From the NCBI RefSeq assembly GCF_019904135.1, contig NZ_JAIOGQ010000003.1, forward strand, positions 62,001-126,000: a stretch of DNA of 64,000 nt, in the 5' to 3' direction. The notes beneath the pieces were generated by a model, which did no database searches, was not told where the DNA came from, and saw only the letters and a program-made list of their open reading frames with translations. Shown here piece after piece: positions 43,383 through 51,400 of this stretch; the stretch's first letter is position 1; each line of letters opens with the position of its first letter. The position numbers and the translations under genes are program-made. Source of the stretch: Paenibacillus caui (GTDB taxonomy: Bacteria > Bacillota > Bacilli > Paenibacillales > Paenibacillaceae).

Positions 43383-43481
43383 CCTCGTAGTATCCGCGTC
43401 ACTTTGTGGGGGTAAGAGTTTTGGGGTCCCCGCAAAGTAATCGGAAATAACCTCGAAGCATCTATGTCACTTTGTGGGGAT
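43383..43481. repeat. direct/inverted repeat cluster
   Basis: Two 31-base copies (43383-43413 and 43451-43481) share CCTCG..AG.ATC...GTCACTTTGTGGGG. A third, inverted half copy between them reads GGTCCCCGCAAAGTAA (43425-43440). It lies after the cyclase terminator and before a lipoprotein gene. No known element is recognised. Confidence 0.6.
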
Positions 43482-43557
43482 AGCTTTGTGTATAACAGCA
43501 GGCAGAGAGGACAATCTACTGAATGTAGGTTCCATATGTTAAGGGAGGAATGGCCTT

Positions 43558-44391
43558 ATGCGAAAATTCGTGCGTTACATAGCGTGCTTGCCGCTCTTTG
43601 CCATGCTCTTCACCGGGTGCCAGAACAATAAGACGCCGCAGGAATGGTTTGATTTGACATGGACCGGTTTGGCAGGCGCAGATGCTTTCCATATTCAAGG
43701 CGAAGCCGAGATTATTCAGTCAGGACAATCAAAAGCTGCGCATACATTTCATTATACAGCCAATCTGGACAATCATACGGAGCTGACCATCAAGACGGTT
43801 CCTCCGTTTGAAGTCCAAGGCGGAGGGCTGAACGCGGCTGCCTCCAAAACAGTATCAGGAAATACGGCAAAATTCCATTTGGAGGACGGCGGCAGGTGGG
43901 TTGTTTTGCAGGATAAAAAAGCGGTTTATCCGTGGTCTCCGTCTTCGTCGGCCGTTAGCCGGATTAATCCGCTGGCTGCGATCGAAGAGCTTCGTTCCAT
44001 GCAGAAAAGCATACGTGAAGAGCATGGGGCTGCAAGAGGAACGCGAATTTTAAGAATTAAGCCGGATTCCGAGCAGGAACGGCTGCGCCTGAAAAATGCG
44101 CTAGAGGAAGAGATGTTCCGCCTCCAGTCTGCATGGAAGATGTACACGAAGGGGAAAGTGGCGGATTCAGTCAAAGCGGAAGGGGATGAGCTCCTTGCGC
44201 GGAGCCGTCGTCAGATGACCGGGATGCTGGATACAGCCAAAGTAAACACGGTCTATCATTTGACGATCGACAAGAGAAACAACCTTCCTATGCGGATGAC
44301 ATCGGAGACGCAGATCACCTATCGCGACGGCAAGGGGACGTTGCAAAGAGAGTCATTATGGAATGACGCAAAATTCACCGGATACCGCTAG
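43558..44391 (+). CDS. uncharacterised lipoprotein, 277 aa
   Basis: Signal peptide with lipobox LFTGC (Cys21). The mature part is a beta-rich domain (FHIQGEAEIIQSGQSKAAHTFHYTANLDNHTELTI) reminiscent of LolA/LppX-like or DUF6612-type lipoproteins, then a charged helix and a C-terminal strand pair (VYHLTIDKRNNLPMRMTSETQITY). I cannot assign a family firmly. AAGGGAGGAATGG precedes the ATG. Function unknown. Confidence 0.72.
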   Translation: MRKFVRYIACLPLFAMLFTGCQNNKTPQEWFDLTWTGLAGADAFHIQGEAEIIQSGQSKAAHTFHYTANLDNHTELTIKTVPPFEVQGGGLNAAASKTVSGNTAKFHLEDGGRWVVLQDKKAVYPWSPSSSAVSRINPLAAIEELRSMQKSIREEHGAARGTRILRIKPDSEQERLRLKNALEEEMFRLQSAWKMYTKGKVADSVKAEGDELLARSRRQMTGMLDTAKVNTVYHLTIDKRNNLPMRMTSETQITYRDGKGTLQRESLWNDAKFTGYR

Positions 44392-44533
44392 CAACTGCAT
44401 TTTCCGAAGCAGAACACTGACTTTGTGCCGCAAACGTGCTACAATAAAACACGAATTTACCATTGTTCAATTGCAGTTTGGCTCCCGGCTCTACCGGAAC
44501 GGCCAAGCTGCTTCTTTTGGAGGAGGAGAGAGC

Positions 44534-45649
44534 TTGAAAGATCCAAGAATTCAGAAACTAGCGCAAAATCTCGTCGGTTATTCGGTGGATGTGCAGCCTG
44601 GTGAAAATGTGCTTATTGAGATGACTGGCAGTGAACGCGATCTGATCAATGCGATTGTAGAGGAAGTGGCTAAAAAGGGCGGTCATCCCTTTGTTCAGCT
44701 CACGGACAAAACGACACAGCGCGCCATGCTCATGAATGCGACGGAAGAGCAGATCAAAACCTGGGCCGCCTTCGATTTGAACCGCATGAAGCAAATGCAG
44801 GCTTATATCGGAATCCGGGCGGGAGAAAATGTCAATGATCTTGCGGATGTTCCGGAAGATAAAATGAAACTGTATAATTCCTTATATAATCATCCTGTGC
44901 ACAGCGAACGACGCGTCAAGCATACGAAATGGGTCGTGCTTCGCTATCCGAATGCCAGCATGGCGCAGCTTGCCAATACGAGTACGGAAGCTTTTGAGGA
45001 TTTTTATTTTGACGTTTGCAATTTGGACTACGCCAAGATGGACCGGGCCCAGGATGCGCTGGCCGATCTGATGAAACGCACGGATAAGGTGCGGATTACC
45101 GGACCCGGCACGGACCTTCAATTTTCGATTAAAGGCATCGATGCCATAAAATGTTCCGGACAAGCCAATATTCCGGATGGAGAAGTGTACACGGCGCCGG
45201 TTCGGGATTCCGTTAACGGCACGATCAGCTATAACGCAGCTTCGCTGTACAATGGCGTTACCTTTGAAAATGTGGTTTTCCGTTTCGAAAACGGTAAAAT
45301 TGTTGAGGCGACGAGTAATAATAATGTCCGCATCAACGAAATTCTGGATTCCGACGAAGGCGCACGGTATATCGGCGAGTTTGCGATCGGCTTCAACCCG
45401 TATATTCTCCACCCGATGAAAGATACACTGTTTGATGAGAAAATCGCGGGAAGCCTGCATTTTACTCCCGGCCAGGCCTATGAAGTCGCCGACAATGGCA
45501 ACCGTTCTTCCATCCATTGGGATCTCGTGCTGATCCAGCGCCCAGATTACGGTGGAGGCGAGATCTATTTTGATGACGTTCTGATTCGAAAAGACGGCAT
45601 TTTTGTGCTTCCCGAGCTGGAGCCTCTGAACCCGGAGAACCTGAAATAA
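44534..45649 (+). CDS. M29 family aminopeptidase
   Basis: A 371-residue metallo-aminopeptidase of the thermophilic aminopeptidase (T/S) family, removing N-terminal residues from peptides in the cytoplasm. Family stretches are KWVVLRYPNASMAQ, IPDGEVYTAPVRDSVNGTI (metal-ligand Glu) and the C-terminal GNRSSIHWDLVLIQ (His/Asp ligands), then GGGEIYFDDVLIRKDG. TTG 44534 follows GGAGGAGGAGAG; the frame extends upstream into the preceding lipoprotein gene without a credible start. The length fits the short subgroup. Confidence 0.9.
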   Translation: MKDPRIQKLAQNLVGYSVDVQPGENVLIEMTGSERDLINAIVEEVAKKGGHPFVQLTDKTTQRAMLMNATEEQIKTWAAFDLNRMKQMQAYIGIRAGENVNDLADVPEDKMKLYNSLYNHPVHSERRVKHTKWVVLRYPNASMAQLANTSTEAFEDFYFDVCNLDYAKMDRAQDALADLMKRTDKVRITGPGTDLQFSIKGIDAIKCSGQANIPDGEVYTAPVRDSVNGTISYNAASLYNGVTFENVVFRFENGKIVEATSNNNVRINEILDSDEGARYIGEFAIGFNPYILHPMKDTLFDEKIAGSLHFTPGQAYEVADNGNRSSIHWDLVLIQRPDYGGGEIYFDDVLIRKDGIFVLPELEPLNPENLK

Positions 45650-45731
45650 TTTCATAATGTTCTTGCTTGGAAAGCGGATTCATTGTATGATGGGTGTAGA
45701 CAATTCATCGCTGAATTCGGAGGGGTTTTGA

Positions 45732-45977
45732 ATGGCATCGAACAATCAAGCTGTAGTGGAAATTGCCCAAACAGCGGCTAAGTTTACTTCTTCCATCGTT
45801 CTGCAAGCCGAGAACAAGTACATCGACGTGAAAAGTATTCTTGGACTTTTTACGACGTTGGTAGGCGGTCATACCTATGAGCTGCATGTTCACGGGCCGG
45901 ACGCCGAAGAAGCCAAGGCGGCTTTAACAGAAGTTTTCGCCAAACATGGATTGAAAGTAACGGTTATACCTGAATAA
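45732..45977 (+). CDS. HPr/Crh-like protein lacking the His15 segment
   Basis: An 81-residue HPr-fold protein. FTSSIVLQAENKYIDVKSILGLFTTL aligns with FTSDVFLEKDGKKVNAKSIMGLMSLA of Bacillus Crh, so Ser35 matches the regulatory Ser46. On this alignment the N-terminus begins eleven residues late: the first strand is missing, Asn4 stands where His15 would be and Gln6 where Arg17 would be. It cannot carry phosphate from PtsI. A stop codon precedes the ATG, so no extension is possible. GGAGGGG is a strong site. A regulatory, CcpA-related or unrelated role is inference. Confidence 0.85.
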   Translation: MASNNQAVVEIAQTAAKFTSSIVLQAENKYIDVKSILGLFTTLVGGHTYELHVHGPDAEEAKAALTEVFAKHGLKVTVIPE

Positions 45978-45988
45978 TCGGACTCATG

Positions 45989-46024
45989 AAAGCACTCTCT
46001 CCGAAGCGGGAGGAGTGCTTTTTA
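45989..46024 (+). terminator. terminator of the HPr-like gene
   Basis: AAAGCACTC...GAGTGCTTTTT hairpin. Confidence 0.8.
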
Positions 46025-46115
46025 TGTGGAGCCTTGTATTGCTCCGTGATTTCGACTAATATTAAGTTAAATAAGTGGACTAAAGATTACTGACACTGAG
46101 AGGGGGAGAAGATGC

Positions 46116-46403
46116 ATGACTTCATCTGATTTGCAAGAACAGCTGAATTTAAAAGCGCTGAATCTTCTGCAGGAAGATGCTTATAAAATAGAAAAATTAA
46201 TCGAAGTGCAGATGGAGAATTTGGCTACGCGTTACTGCCCACTCTATGAGGAAGTGCTTGACACGCAAATGTTCGGGTTTTCCAAGGAAATTGATTTCGC
46301 AGTAAGAGCCGGGCTTGTGAACGAACTGGTCGGCAAGCAGATTCTGAGTAAGTTGGAACGGAATTTGGCTCTTCTCTACGAAGCACTGAACACTAAAGAA
46401 TAG
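46116..46403 (+). CDS. ylaN: YlaN family protein
   Basis: A 95-residue all-helical protein of the YlaN/UPF0358 family ([55 protein letters not shown]). In Bacillus and Staphylococcus it is important under iron limitation and has been reported to bind Fur. In Bacillus it lies next to ftsW (ylaO); here two genes separate them. GAGAGGGGGAGAAG precedes the ATG. Confidence 0.93.
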   Translation: MTSSDLQEQLNLKALNLLQEDAYKIEKLIEVQMENLATRYCPLYEEVLDTQMFGFSKEIDFAVRAGLVNELVGKQILSKLERNLALLYEALNTKE

Positions 46404-46440
46404 TCTGCCGCATTCGGCAGGCCAACATAGATTGAAATGG

Positions 46441-46494
46441 AAAAAGGGACGAACCCGGTTGGATTGAAAGATCTGACGGGGTTCGTCCCTTTTT
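46441..46494. terminator. bidirectional terminator, ylaN / cax
   Basis: AAAAAGGGACGAACCC pairs with GGGTTCGTCCCTTTTT between converging genes. Confidence 0.88.
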
Positions 46495-46512
46495 GAATAG
46501 GTGATTATGCTC

Positions 46513-47586
46513 TTATACGAGATAGAAGGAAACGCCAAGAATCGCATAAACCGTAAGCAGCAGCAGCCCTTCGTACCAGTTGGTAGAACCGTCCTGGGTG
46601 ATCGACTTGGCAATAAATACAGCCACGCCGATAGCTGCAAGCTCAATGACGGTAAAAATAATATCCATAGGTCCTGACGCGAACAGTTGGCTGACAAATA
46701 CAAGTACAGGAGCGACGAACAAAGCGATTTGCAGACTGCTGCCGACAGCAATTTCTACCGCTGCTCCGATCTTGTTTTTCATCGCCAGTAGTATGGCCGC
46801 GGAGTGCTCCGCCGCATTCCCGACAATCGCAACAACGAAAGCGCCGATGAAAATTTCAGACAATCCAAATCTTTCGGTGATCGGATCCAGGGTGTGCACG
46901 AGCCATTCGCTGACAAATGCGACCATGACGGTGGCAATGACGAGATACAGAACAGATCGTCCTTTGGACCATTCCGCTTCCCGTTCGTGCGGTAGTTCCT
47001 CATCGCGTTTATCTGTAACGTCGGCCAAATAATCCTTGTGAGTGATCATGGAGAACACAAGCCACAGCAGGTAAGCCACGATAAGTATTCCGGATACGAC
47101 GAGGCTAAGCAGATTGGCATCATCTGTGCGCAAAGCCCGGGTATGTAAGAAAATAGCCGGCACGAACAGGGCGATAATCGCCAGGATCATAAGCGAGCCG
47201 TTGAGACCGGCGAGTGAAATATTGAAATTCTGGACCTTATATTTCAGACCGCCGGCCAGAAGGCTGAGACCCAGTACGAGCAGCAGGTTGCCGATAATGG
47301 AGCCTGTAATGCTCGCTTTTACCATTTCAAAATGACCTTCCTTGACAAGGAGTATGCCGATAATCAATTCCGCTGCATTGCCGAAGGTGGCGTTCAGGAA
47401 TCCGCCAAGCCGCTGTCCGGCATGATGGGCAACGCTCTCTGTAGCTTTGCCTAGAAAGCCCGCGACGAAAATAACGGAAATGGCCGAAATGATAAACTCG
47501 ATTGTGTAAGGGAAACCGGCATAATGCCCGATTGCGCTTAGCACAAAGCTGGTGATAAGTAATGCTGGAAACCACATTTTTTTCAA
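46513..47586 (-). CDS. cax: calcium/proton exchanger (CaCA family)
   Basis: Exports Ca2+ in exchange for protons. The roughly 357-residue protein has about 11 hydrophobic segments in two inverted halves. Each half carries the ion-selecting alpha repeat: GNAAELIIGI in the first and GNAAEHSAAIL in the second, with the essential glutamates. An acidic loop (DKRDEELPHEREAEW) separates the halves. TTG 47586 is six bases after AGGTG; ATG 47577 is the alternative. Resembles Bacillus ChaA/YfkE. Confidence 0.92.
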   Translation of the reverse strand: MKKMWFPALLITSFVLSAIGHYAGFPYTIEFIISAISVIFVAGFLGKATESVAHHAGQRLGGFLNATFGNAAELIIGILLVKEGHFEMVKASITGSIIGNLLLVLGLSLLAGGLKYKVQNFNISLAGLNGSLMILAIIALFVPAIFLHTRALRTDDANLLSLVVSGILIVAYLLWLVFSMITHKDYLADVTDKRDEELPHEREAEWSKGRSVLYLVIATVMVAFVSEWLVHTLDPITERFGLSEIFIGAFVVAIVGNAAEHSAAILLAMKNKIGAAVEIAVGSSLQIALFVAPVLVFVSQLFASGPMDIIFTVIELAAIGVAVFIAKSITQDGSTNWYEGLLLLTVYAILGVSFYLV

Positions 47587-47808
47587 CAAAGACACCTCGA
47601 TTTTAAGTAAGATACGGGCTGTTTCGTCTTGCAGCCGACAAAACATTACAAATTCAATATAACCAATATGAGGAAGATTATAAATGATAAATTTATCCTA
47701 AGTCTATATTTGCTTTCCGAGGCGGTTACAATTACAATTGTAAATAAATGAGCTTGTAGCGGTTACTTTTTGCAAAAAGTGTCGTCTACAAGGTTGGGAG
47801 GAATAACC

Positions 47809-48171
47809 ATGACCGAGCAACTTCAACTCGAAAAGGGCAGCATTCGGATTGCCGATGATGTCGTTGCCAAGATGGCGGGAATGGCGGCACTGGAAACCCC
47901 TGGAATTGCGGCTATGTCCGGAGGCTTGTCGGAAGGATGGGCCAAACGGCTTAGCGGCAAAAATGTGCAAAAAGGCGTGACCGTGGAAGTTGGTCAACTG
48001 GAAGCGGCCATCGATTTGCGCATTATCGTGCTCTACGAAACGCCTATCCACGAAGTATGCCGGATGCTTCAGCAGAATGTCCGGGAAGCGGTAGAGAGTA
48101 TGACAGGGCTTAAAGTGGTTGAAGTGAATGTAAAGGTTGAAGGCGTAGCCTTCAAGAATGACGAAGTTTAA
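47809..48171 (+). CDS. Asp23/Gls24 family envelope-stress protein
   Basis: A 120-residue protein of the Asp23 family (IRIADDVVAKMAGMAALETPGIAAMSGG, VEVGQLEAAIDLRIIVLYETPIHEVCRMLQQNVREAVESMTGLKVVEVNVKVEGV). Members associate with the membrane through a partner (AmaP in Staphylococcus) and respond to envelope stress. No partner gene is adjacent. TTGGGAGGAATAACC precedes the ATG at 47809. Confidence 0.92.
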   Translation: MTEQLQLEKGSIRIADDVVAKMAGMAALETPGIAAMSGGLSEGWAKRLSGKNVQKGVTVEVGQLEAAIDLRIIVLYETPIHEVCRMLQQNVREAVESMTGLKVVEVNVKVEGVAFKNDEV

Positions 48172-48271
48172 CAGCGAAGGGCTTGCAGGCTATGATTGAC
48201 ATAGATGCAGCCTGTTTCTCAAGCTGCAGCAGCATCCCGCGCGGGAGCGAAGTCGCGAGGCGGGATCTTGA

Positions 48272-48319
48272 AGAAAGTCCGGTTTTCGGGAATTGAATTT
48301 GCCCGGCCGGACTTTTTAT
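48272..48319 (+). terminator. terminator after the Asp23 gene
   Basis: AAAGTCCGG...CCGGACTTTTT hairpin. A GCGGGA/TCCCGC hairpin precedes it at 48234-48265. Confidence 0.75.
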
Positions 48320-48341
48320 AGTTCTCGCAGAAGAAAGCAAC

Positions 48342-48392
48342 AAGAAAGCCATCCCGTTCAGTCCGCGAAACCGGACTTGGGATGGCTTTCTT
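48342..48392 (-). terminator. terminator of ftsW
   Basis: AAGAAAGCCATCCC pairs with GGGATGGCTTTCTT, with an inner TCCG/CGGA stem; directly after the ftsW stop. Confidence 0.82.
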
Positions 48393-48393
48393 G

Positions 48394-49668
48394 TTATCTT
48401 GTTTCATAACGTCCGAAGCGTCTGTCCCGTCTGCCGGCTTCCTCTTGCCGGATCACGACGGACTTGGTTACTTCCTGCTTGTGCGGGACGGCGGACGATC
48501 TGGAAATGCTGAGGACGATCCCCATGCTGGCCATCATCACGAGGAGAGAGGATCCCCCATAACTGATAAAGGGCAGCGTTACACCGGTAATCGGTATGGT
48601 GCGGGTTACCCCGCCGATGTTGACGAAAGCCTGGATCGCAATAAGCCCCATGATTCCTACTCCGACAAGCGTTCCGAATGTATCCCGGCAGCGCAGGGAG
48701 ACAAGCAGCCCCCTCCATATAAAATAAATGTATAACAGCAGAAAGATGGACGTTCCGATAAATCCGAATTCTTCTCCGATAACCGAGAAAATAAAATCAT
48801 TATAAGCATTCGGAAGGTAATGAAGCTTCTGGATGCTCTGCCCGAATCCGGTGCCTGTAATCTTGCCATGCCCGATAGCAGCAAGCGATTGAAGGAGGTT
48901 CCAACTGGTGCCCTTTTCATCTTCCCAAGGATTCAGGTAGGCCTGAATCCGTCCGGCTTTGTAGTCCGATGTGCCCGCCTCTGTGGAGCCGGACGAGTGA
49001 AGGCCGTTCAAAAGCGCCTGTGTGCCGAGCACAAGGCTGGCGCCAAGCAGCAGCAGTGCCAGCGACCCGAGAATATGCTTAAGGTTGGCCCCTCCCGCAA
49101 AAATAATCAGGAAGGAGGTAGCAACCAGAATAAAACATGATCCGTAATCGGGCTGCAGCATGATCAGTCCTGCTACAAAACCGACAATCATCATGACCGG
49201 AATGTATCCGGTGCGCAGATCGCGGAACCGTTCGCCTTTCTTGGCGATCAGCGCGGACAAATACAAAATAATTGTAATTTTGGCGAATTCCGTAGGCTGT
49301 ATGCTGAAAGGCCCGATGATCAGCCAGCTTCTGGACCCGTTCCGGACAGATCCGATAAACGGCATCATCAGAAGGATAATCATTACGATGATGAACGCGG
49401 GAATAAATAGCTTTTTATATTTCGAAAAAGGGATGTTCATGGCGATGAACATGCAGAACACGCCCGCAATCGCGAAGATAAGCTGTTTCTTGACGAAATA
49501 CATCGAATCGAAATTGAAATCCTTGTCGATGACCGCAATGCTGGAGCTGGAGCTGAATACCATAACCAAGCCGAATCCTACAAGCAATAACGTAAGAATA
49601 AGCAGTTGAAAATCCGGCGTTCCTCGTTTGGGTACAGTATTCTTGCCCTGTGGACCGCTGCGCTTCAA
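48394..49668 (-). CDS. ftsW: peptidoglycan polymerase FtsW (SEDS family)
   Basis: SEDS glycosyltransferase of the division machinery. Ten or so membrane segments are visible, with motifs GSVRNGSRSWLIIGPFSIQPTEFAKI, GERFRDLRTG, MLQPDYGS (essential Asp), AYNDFIFSVIGEEFG and TGVTLPFISYGGSS. Proximity to ylaN supports FtsW rather than RodA or SpoVE. No ribosome site precedes either possible start. TTG 49668 overlaps the TGA of a small upstream frame (TTGA), suggesting coupled initiation; TTG 49683 is the alternative. The C-terminus is basic and cytoplasmic. Confidence 0.92.
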   Translation of the reverse strand: MKRSGPQGKNTVPKRGTPDFQLLILTLLLVGFGLVMVFSSSSSIAVIDKDFNFDSMYFVKKQLIFAIAGVFCMFIAMNIPFSKYKKLFIPAFIIVMIILLMMPFIGSVRNGSRSWLIIGPFSIQPTEFAKITIILYLSALIAKKGERFRDLRTGYIPVMMIVGFVAGLIMLQPDYGSCFILVATSFLIIFAGGANLKHILGSLALLLLGASLVLGTQALLNGLHSSGSTEAGTSDYKAGRIQAYLNPWEDEKGTSWNLLQSLAAIGHGKITGTGFGQSIQKLHYLPNAYNDFIFSVIGEEFGFIGTSIFLLLYIYFIWRGLLVSLRCRDTFGTLVGVGIMGLIAIQAFVNIGGVTRTIPITGVTLPFISYGGSSLLVMMASMGIVLSISRSSAVPHKQEVTKSVVIRQEEAGRRDRRFGRYETR

Positions 49669-49901
49669 AGCCGAGCTAGCCAAGCTGAAGCCGAAGCGGC
49701 CGAAGCAGACGAAGACCTGCAGGTCAGCTTCGCCATATATGGGCTATTAAGAAGGGACGGGAACGCGCCCCGGAAACTTGCTGAATGTTCACACCCGGTT
49801 AACTGTATATTTGACAACCCGCACCGTGAATCGGCGGCGTTGTTTACCAAAGGAATACCGTTTAATCTGCCCAAACCGTTGTATCCAGTGTCCACGTACA
49901 T
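49665..49901 (-). CDS. possible leader ORF upstream of ftsW
   Basis: A 78-codon frame starting ATG after a full AGGAGG site six bases upstream (MYVDTGYNGLGRLNGIPLVNN...). It has a low-complexity Ser/Ala tail and stops at a TGA that overlaps the ftsW TTG. No family is recognised. The ideal ribosome site and the stop-start overlap argue for translation; the composition argues against a folded product. The rest of the gap to 50119 holds the divergent promoters. Confidence 0.4.
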   Translation of the reverse strand: MYVDTGYNGLGRLNGIPLVNNAADSRCGLSNIQLTGCEHSASFRGAFPSLLNSPYMAKLTCRSSSASAASASAWLARL

Positions 49902-50119
49902 GAACATCCTCCTAACTTTCAAAGCTGCTAGAGCTGTCAGTACAATGATAGTATGTTTACCAGGCTTGTGCAAGCATTGGCATTTATAGAAAAAGAAGCA
50001 TATAACCTCCATCTGCTGCGGTTTTTCCGGCATGTACCCCAAGGCGATTGTTTTCTGATACAATGGGATAAAAAGCCGGGCGGGACCGCCCGCCGGCATG
50101 AATAGCGGAGGTACGGAAT

Positions 50120-51295
50120 ATGGAACGGGGAGAAATCGCACAGTTGTATCCGGCAATGGTGGAGCGCAGACGCCATTTGCACCGCCATCCTGAACTATCT
50201 TATGAGGAAAAAGAGACTTCGGCCTATGTCGCACAAATCTTGCGTCAGGCGGGGGCTGAGGTACAGACGGAAGTCGGCGGACACGGTGTGGTCGGCAGCA
50301 TAAAAGGCAGCCTTCCGGGCCCCGTCGTGGCTATCAGAGCGGATATGGACGCGCTGCCTATTCAGGATGAGAAGGATTGCGAATATAAATCGCAGGTCCC
50401 CGGCGTGATGCATGCCTGCGGACATGACGGCCATACGGCCGCACTGCTTGGAGTAGCCGAATACTTCGGCAAGAAAAAGGCGGAGCTGAGCGGGGAAATC
50501 AGGCTTTTGTTCCAGCCGGCCGAAGAGGTATGCCCCGGCGGCGCTGTGGCGATGATTCAGGACGGAGCGCTAGAAGGCGTAGACGTCATATACGGTGTGC
50601 ATTTGTGGACACCGATCCCGGTAGGTACGTCGGCAAGCGCAGCGGGACCGCTGATGGCCTCTACCGACGAGTTTTTTGTAGACATTCATGGGCGCGGGGG
50701 CCATGGTGGCATGCCTCATAAAACGGTGGACAGTGTAGTGGCCGGAGCCGCTTTAGTTATGCAGCTTCAAAGTATCGTGAGCCGCTCTGTCAATCCGCTG
50801 GATCCGGCTGTGGTGACAATTGGCTTCATTCAAGGCGGAACCGCGCAAAATATCATAGCAGAGCGCTGCCGTCTGGCAGGCACGGTGCGTTGCTTTAATG
50901 AGGAAGCAAGGCATCTCATTCGCGAGCGCATTACGGCGGTTGTGGAGAATACTGCCCGGGCCTACGGGGCCGAGGCAACGCTCGAATATATGTCCGGGTA
51001 TCCGACGCTGGTTAACGATGAGACGGAAGCAAACCGCTTCTTCCAGGTAGCGGAACAGCTTGATTCCATCAAACCGGAAATTTCACAGCCGATCATGCCC
51101 GCAGAAGACTTTGCTTATTACCTTCAGCAGGTGCCGGGCTGCTTTATTCTTGTCGGTGCCGGAAACCCGGCTAAACAGGCCGAATATCCGCACCACCATC
51201 CGAAGTTTGACCTGGACGAGGAAGCGATGGGACATGCTGCCGGGCTGCTCATTTCACTGGCCGAATCTTACATGAAGGAATGGCAGCCGAAATAA
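50120..51295 (+). CDS. M20 family amidohydrolase
   Basis: A dinuclear metal hydrolase of the aminoacylase/hippurate-hydrolase group, removing acyl groups from N-acyl amino acids or related amides. Motifs are RRHLHRHPELSYEE, IRADMDALPI, the metal ligands Cys100 and His102 in MHACGHDGH, Glu135-Glu136 (QPAEEV), His161 (YGVHLW) and a late HHHPKFD. At 391 residues it is standard. The dimerisation insert GRGGHGGMPH is intact. The substrate cannot be specified. GCGGAGGTACGG precedes the ATG. Confidence 0.9.
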   Translation: MERGEIAQLYPAMVERRRHLHRHPELSYEEKETSAYVAQILRQAGAEVQTEVGGHGVVGSIKGSLPGPVVAIRADMDALPIQDEKDCEYKSQVPGVMHACGHDGHTAALLGVAEYFGKKKAELSGEIRLLFQPAEEVCPGGAVAMIQDGALEGVDVIYGVHLWTPIPVGTSASAAGPLMASTDEFFVDIHGRGGHGGMPHKTVDSVVAGAALVMQLQSIVSRSVNPLDPAVVTIGFIQGGTAQNIIAERCRLAGTVRCFNEEARHLIRERITAVVENTARAYGAEATLEYMSGYPTLVNDETEANRFFQVAEQLDSIKPEISQPIMPAEDFAYYLQQVPGCFILVGAGNPAKQAEYPHHHPKFDLDEEAMGHAAGLLISLAESYMKEWQPK

Positions 51296-51400
51296 TGTGA
51301 ATGAGCAAGCCTTTGCTGGGAAAGTCTACTAAATACGGGGAATCTCCGAGAAGAGCATCGGATGTGTACACTAACAGGAGGAAACAGGAGGACTTGTTTA

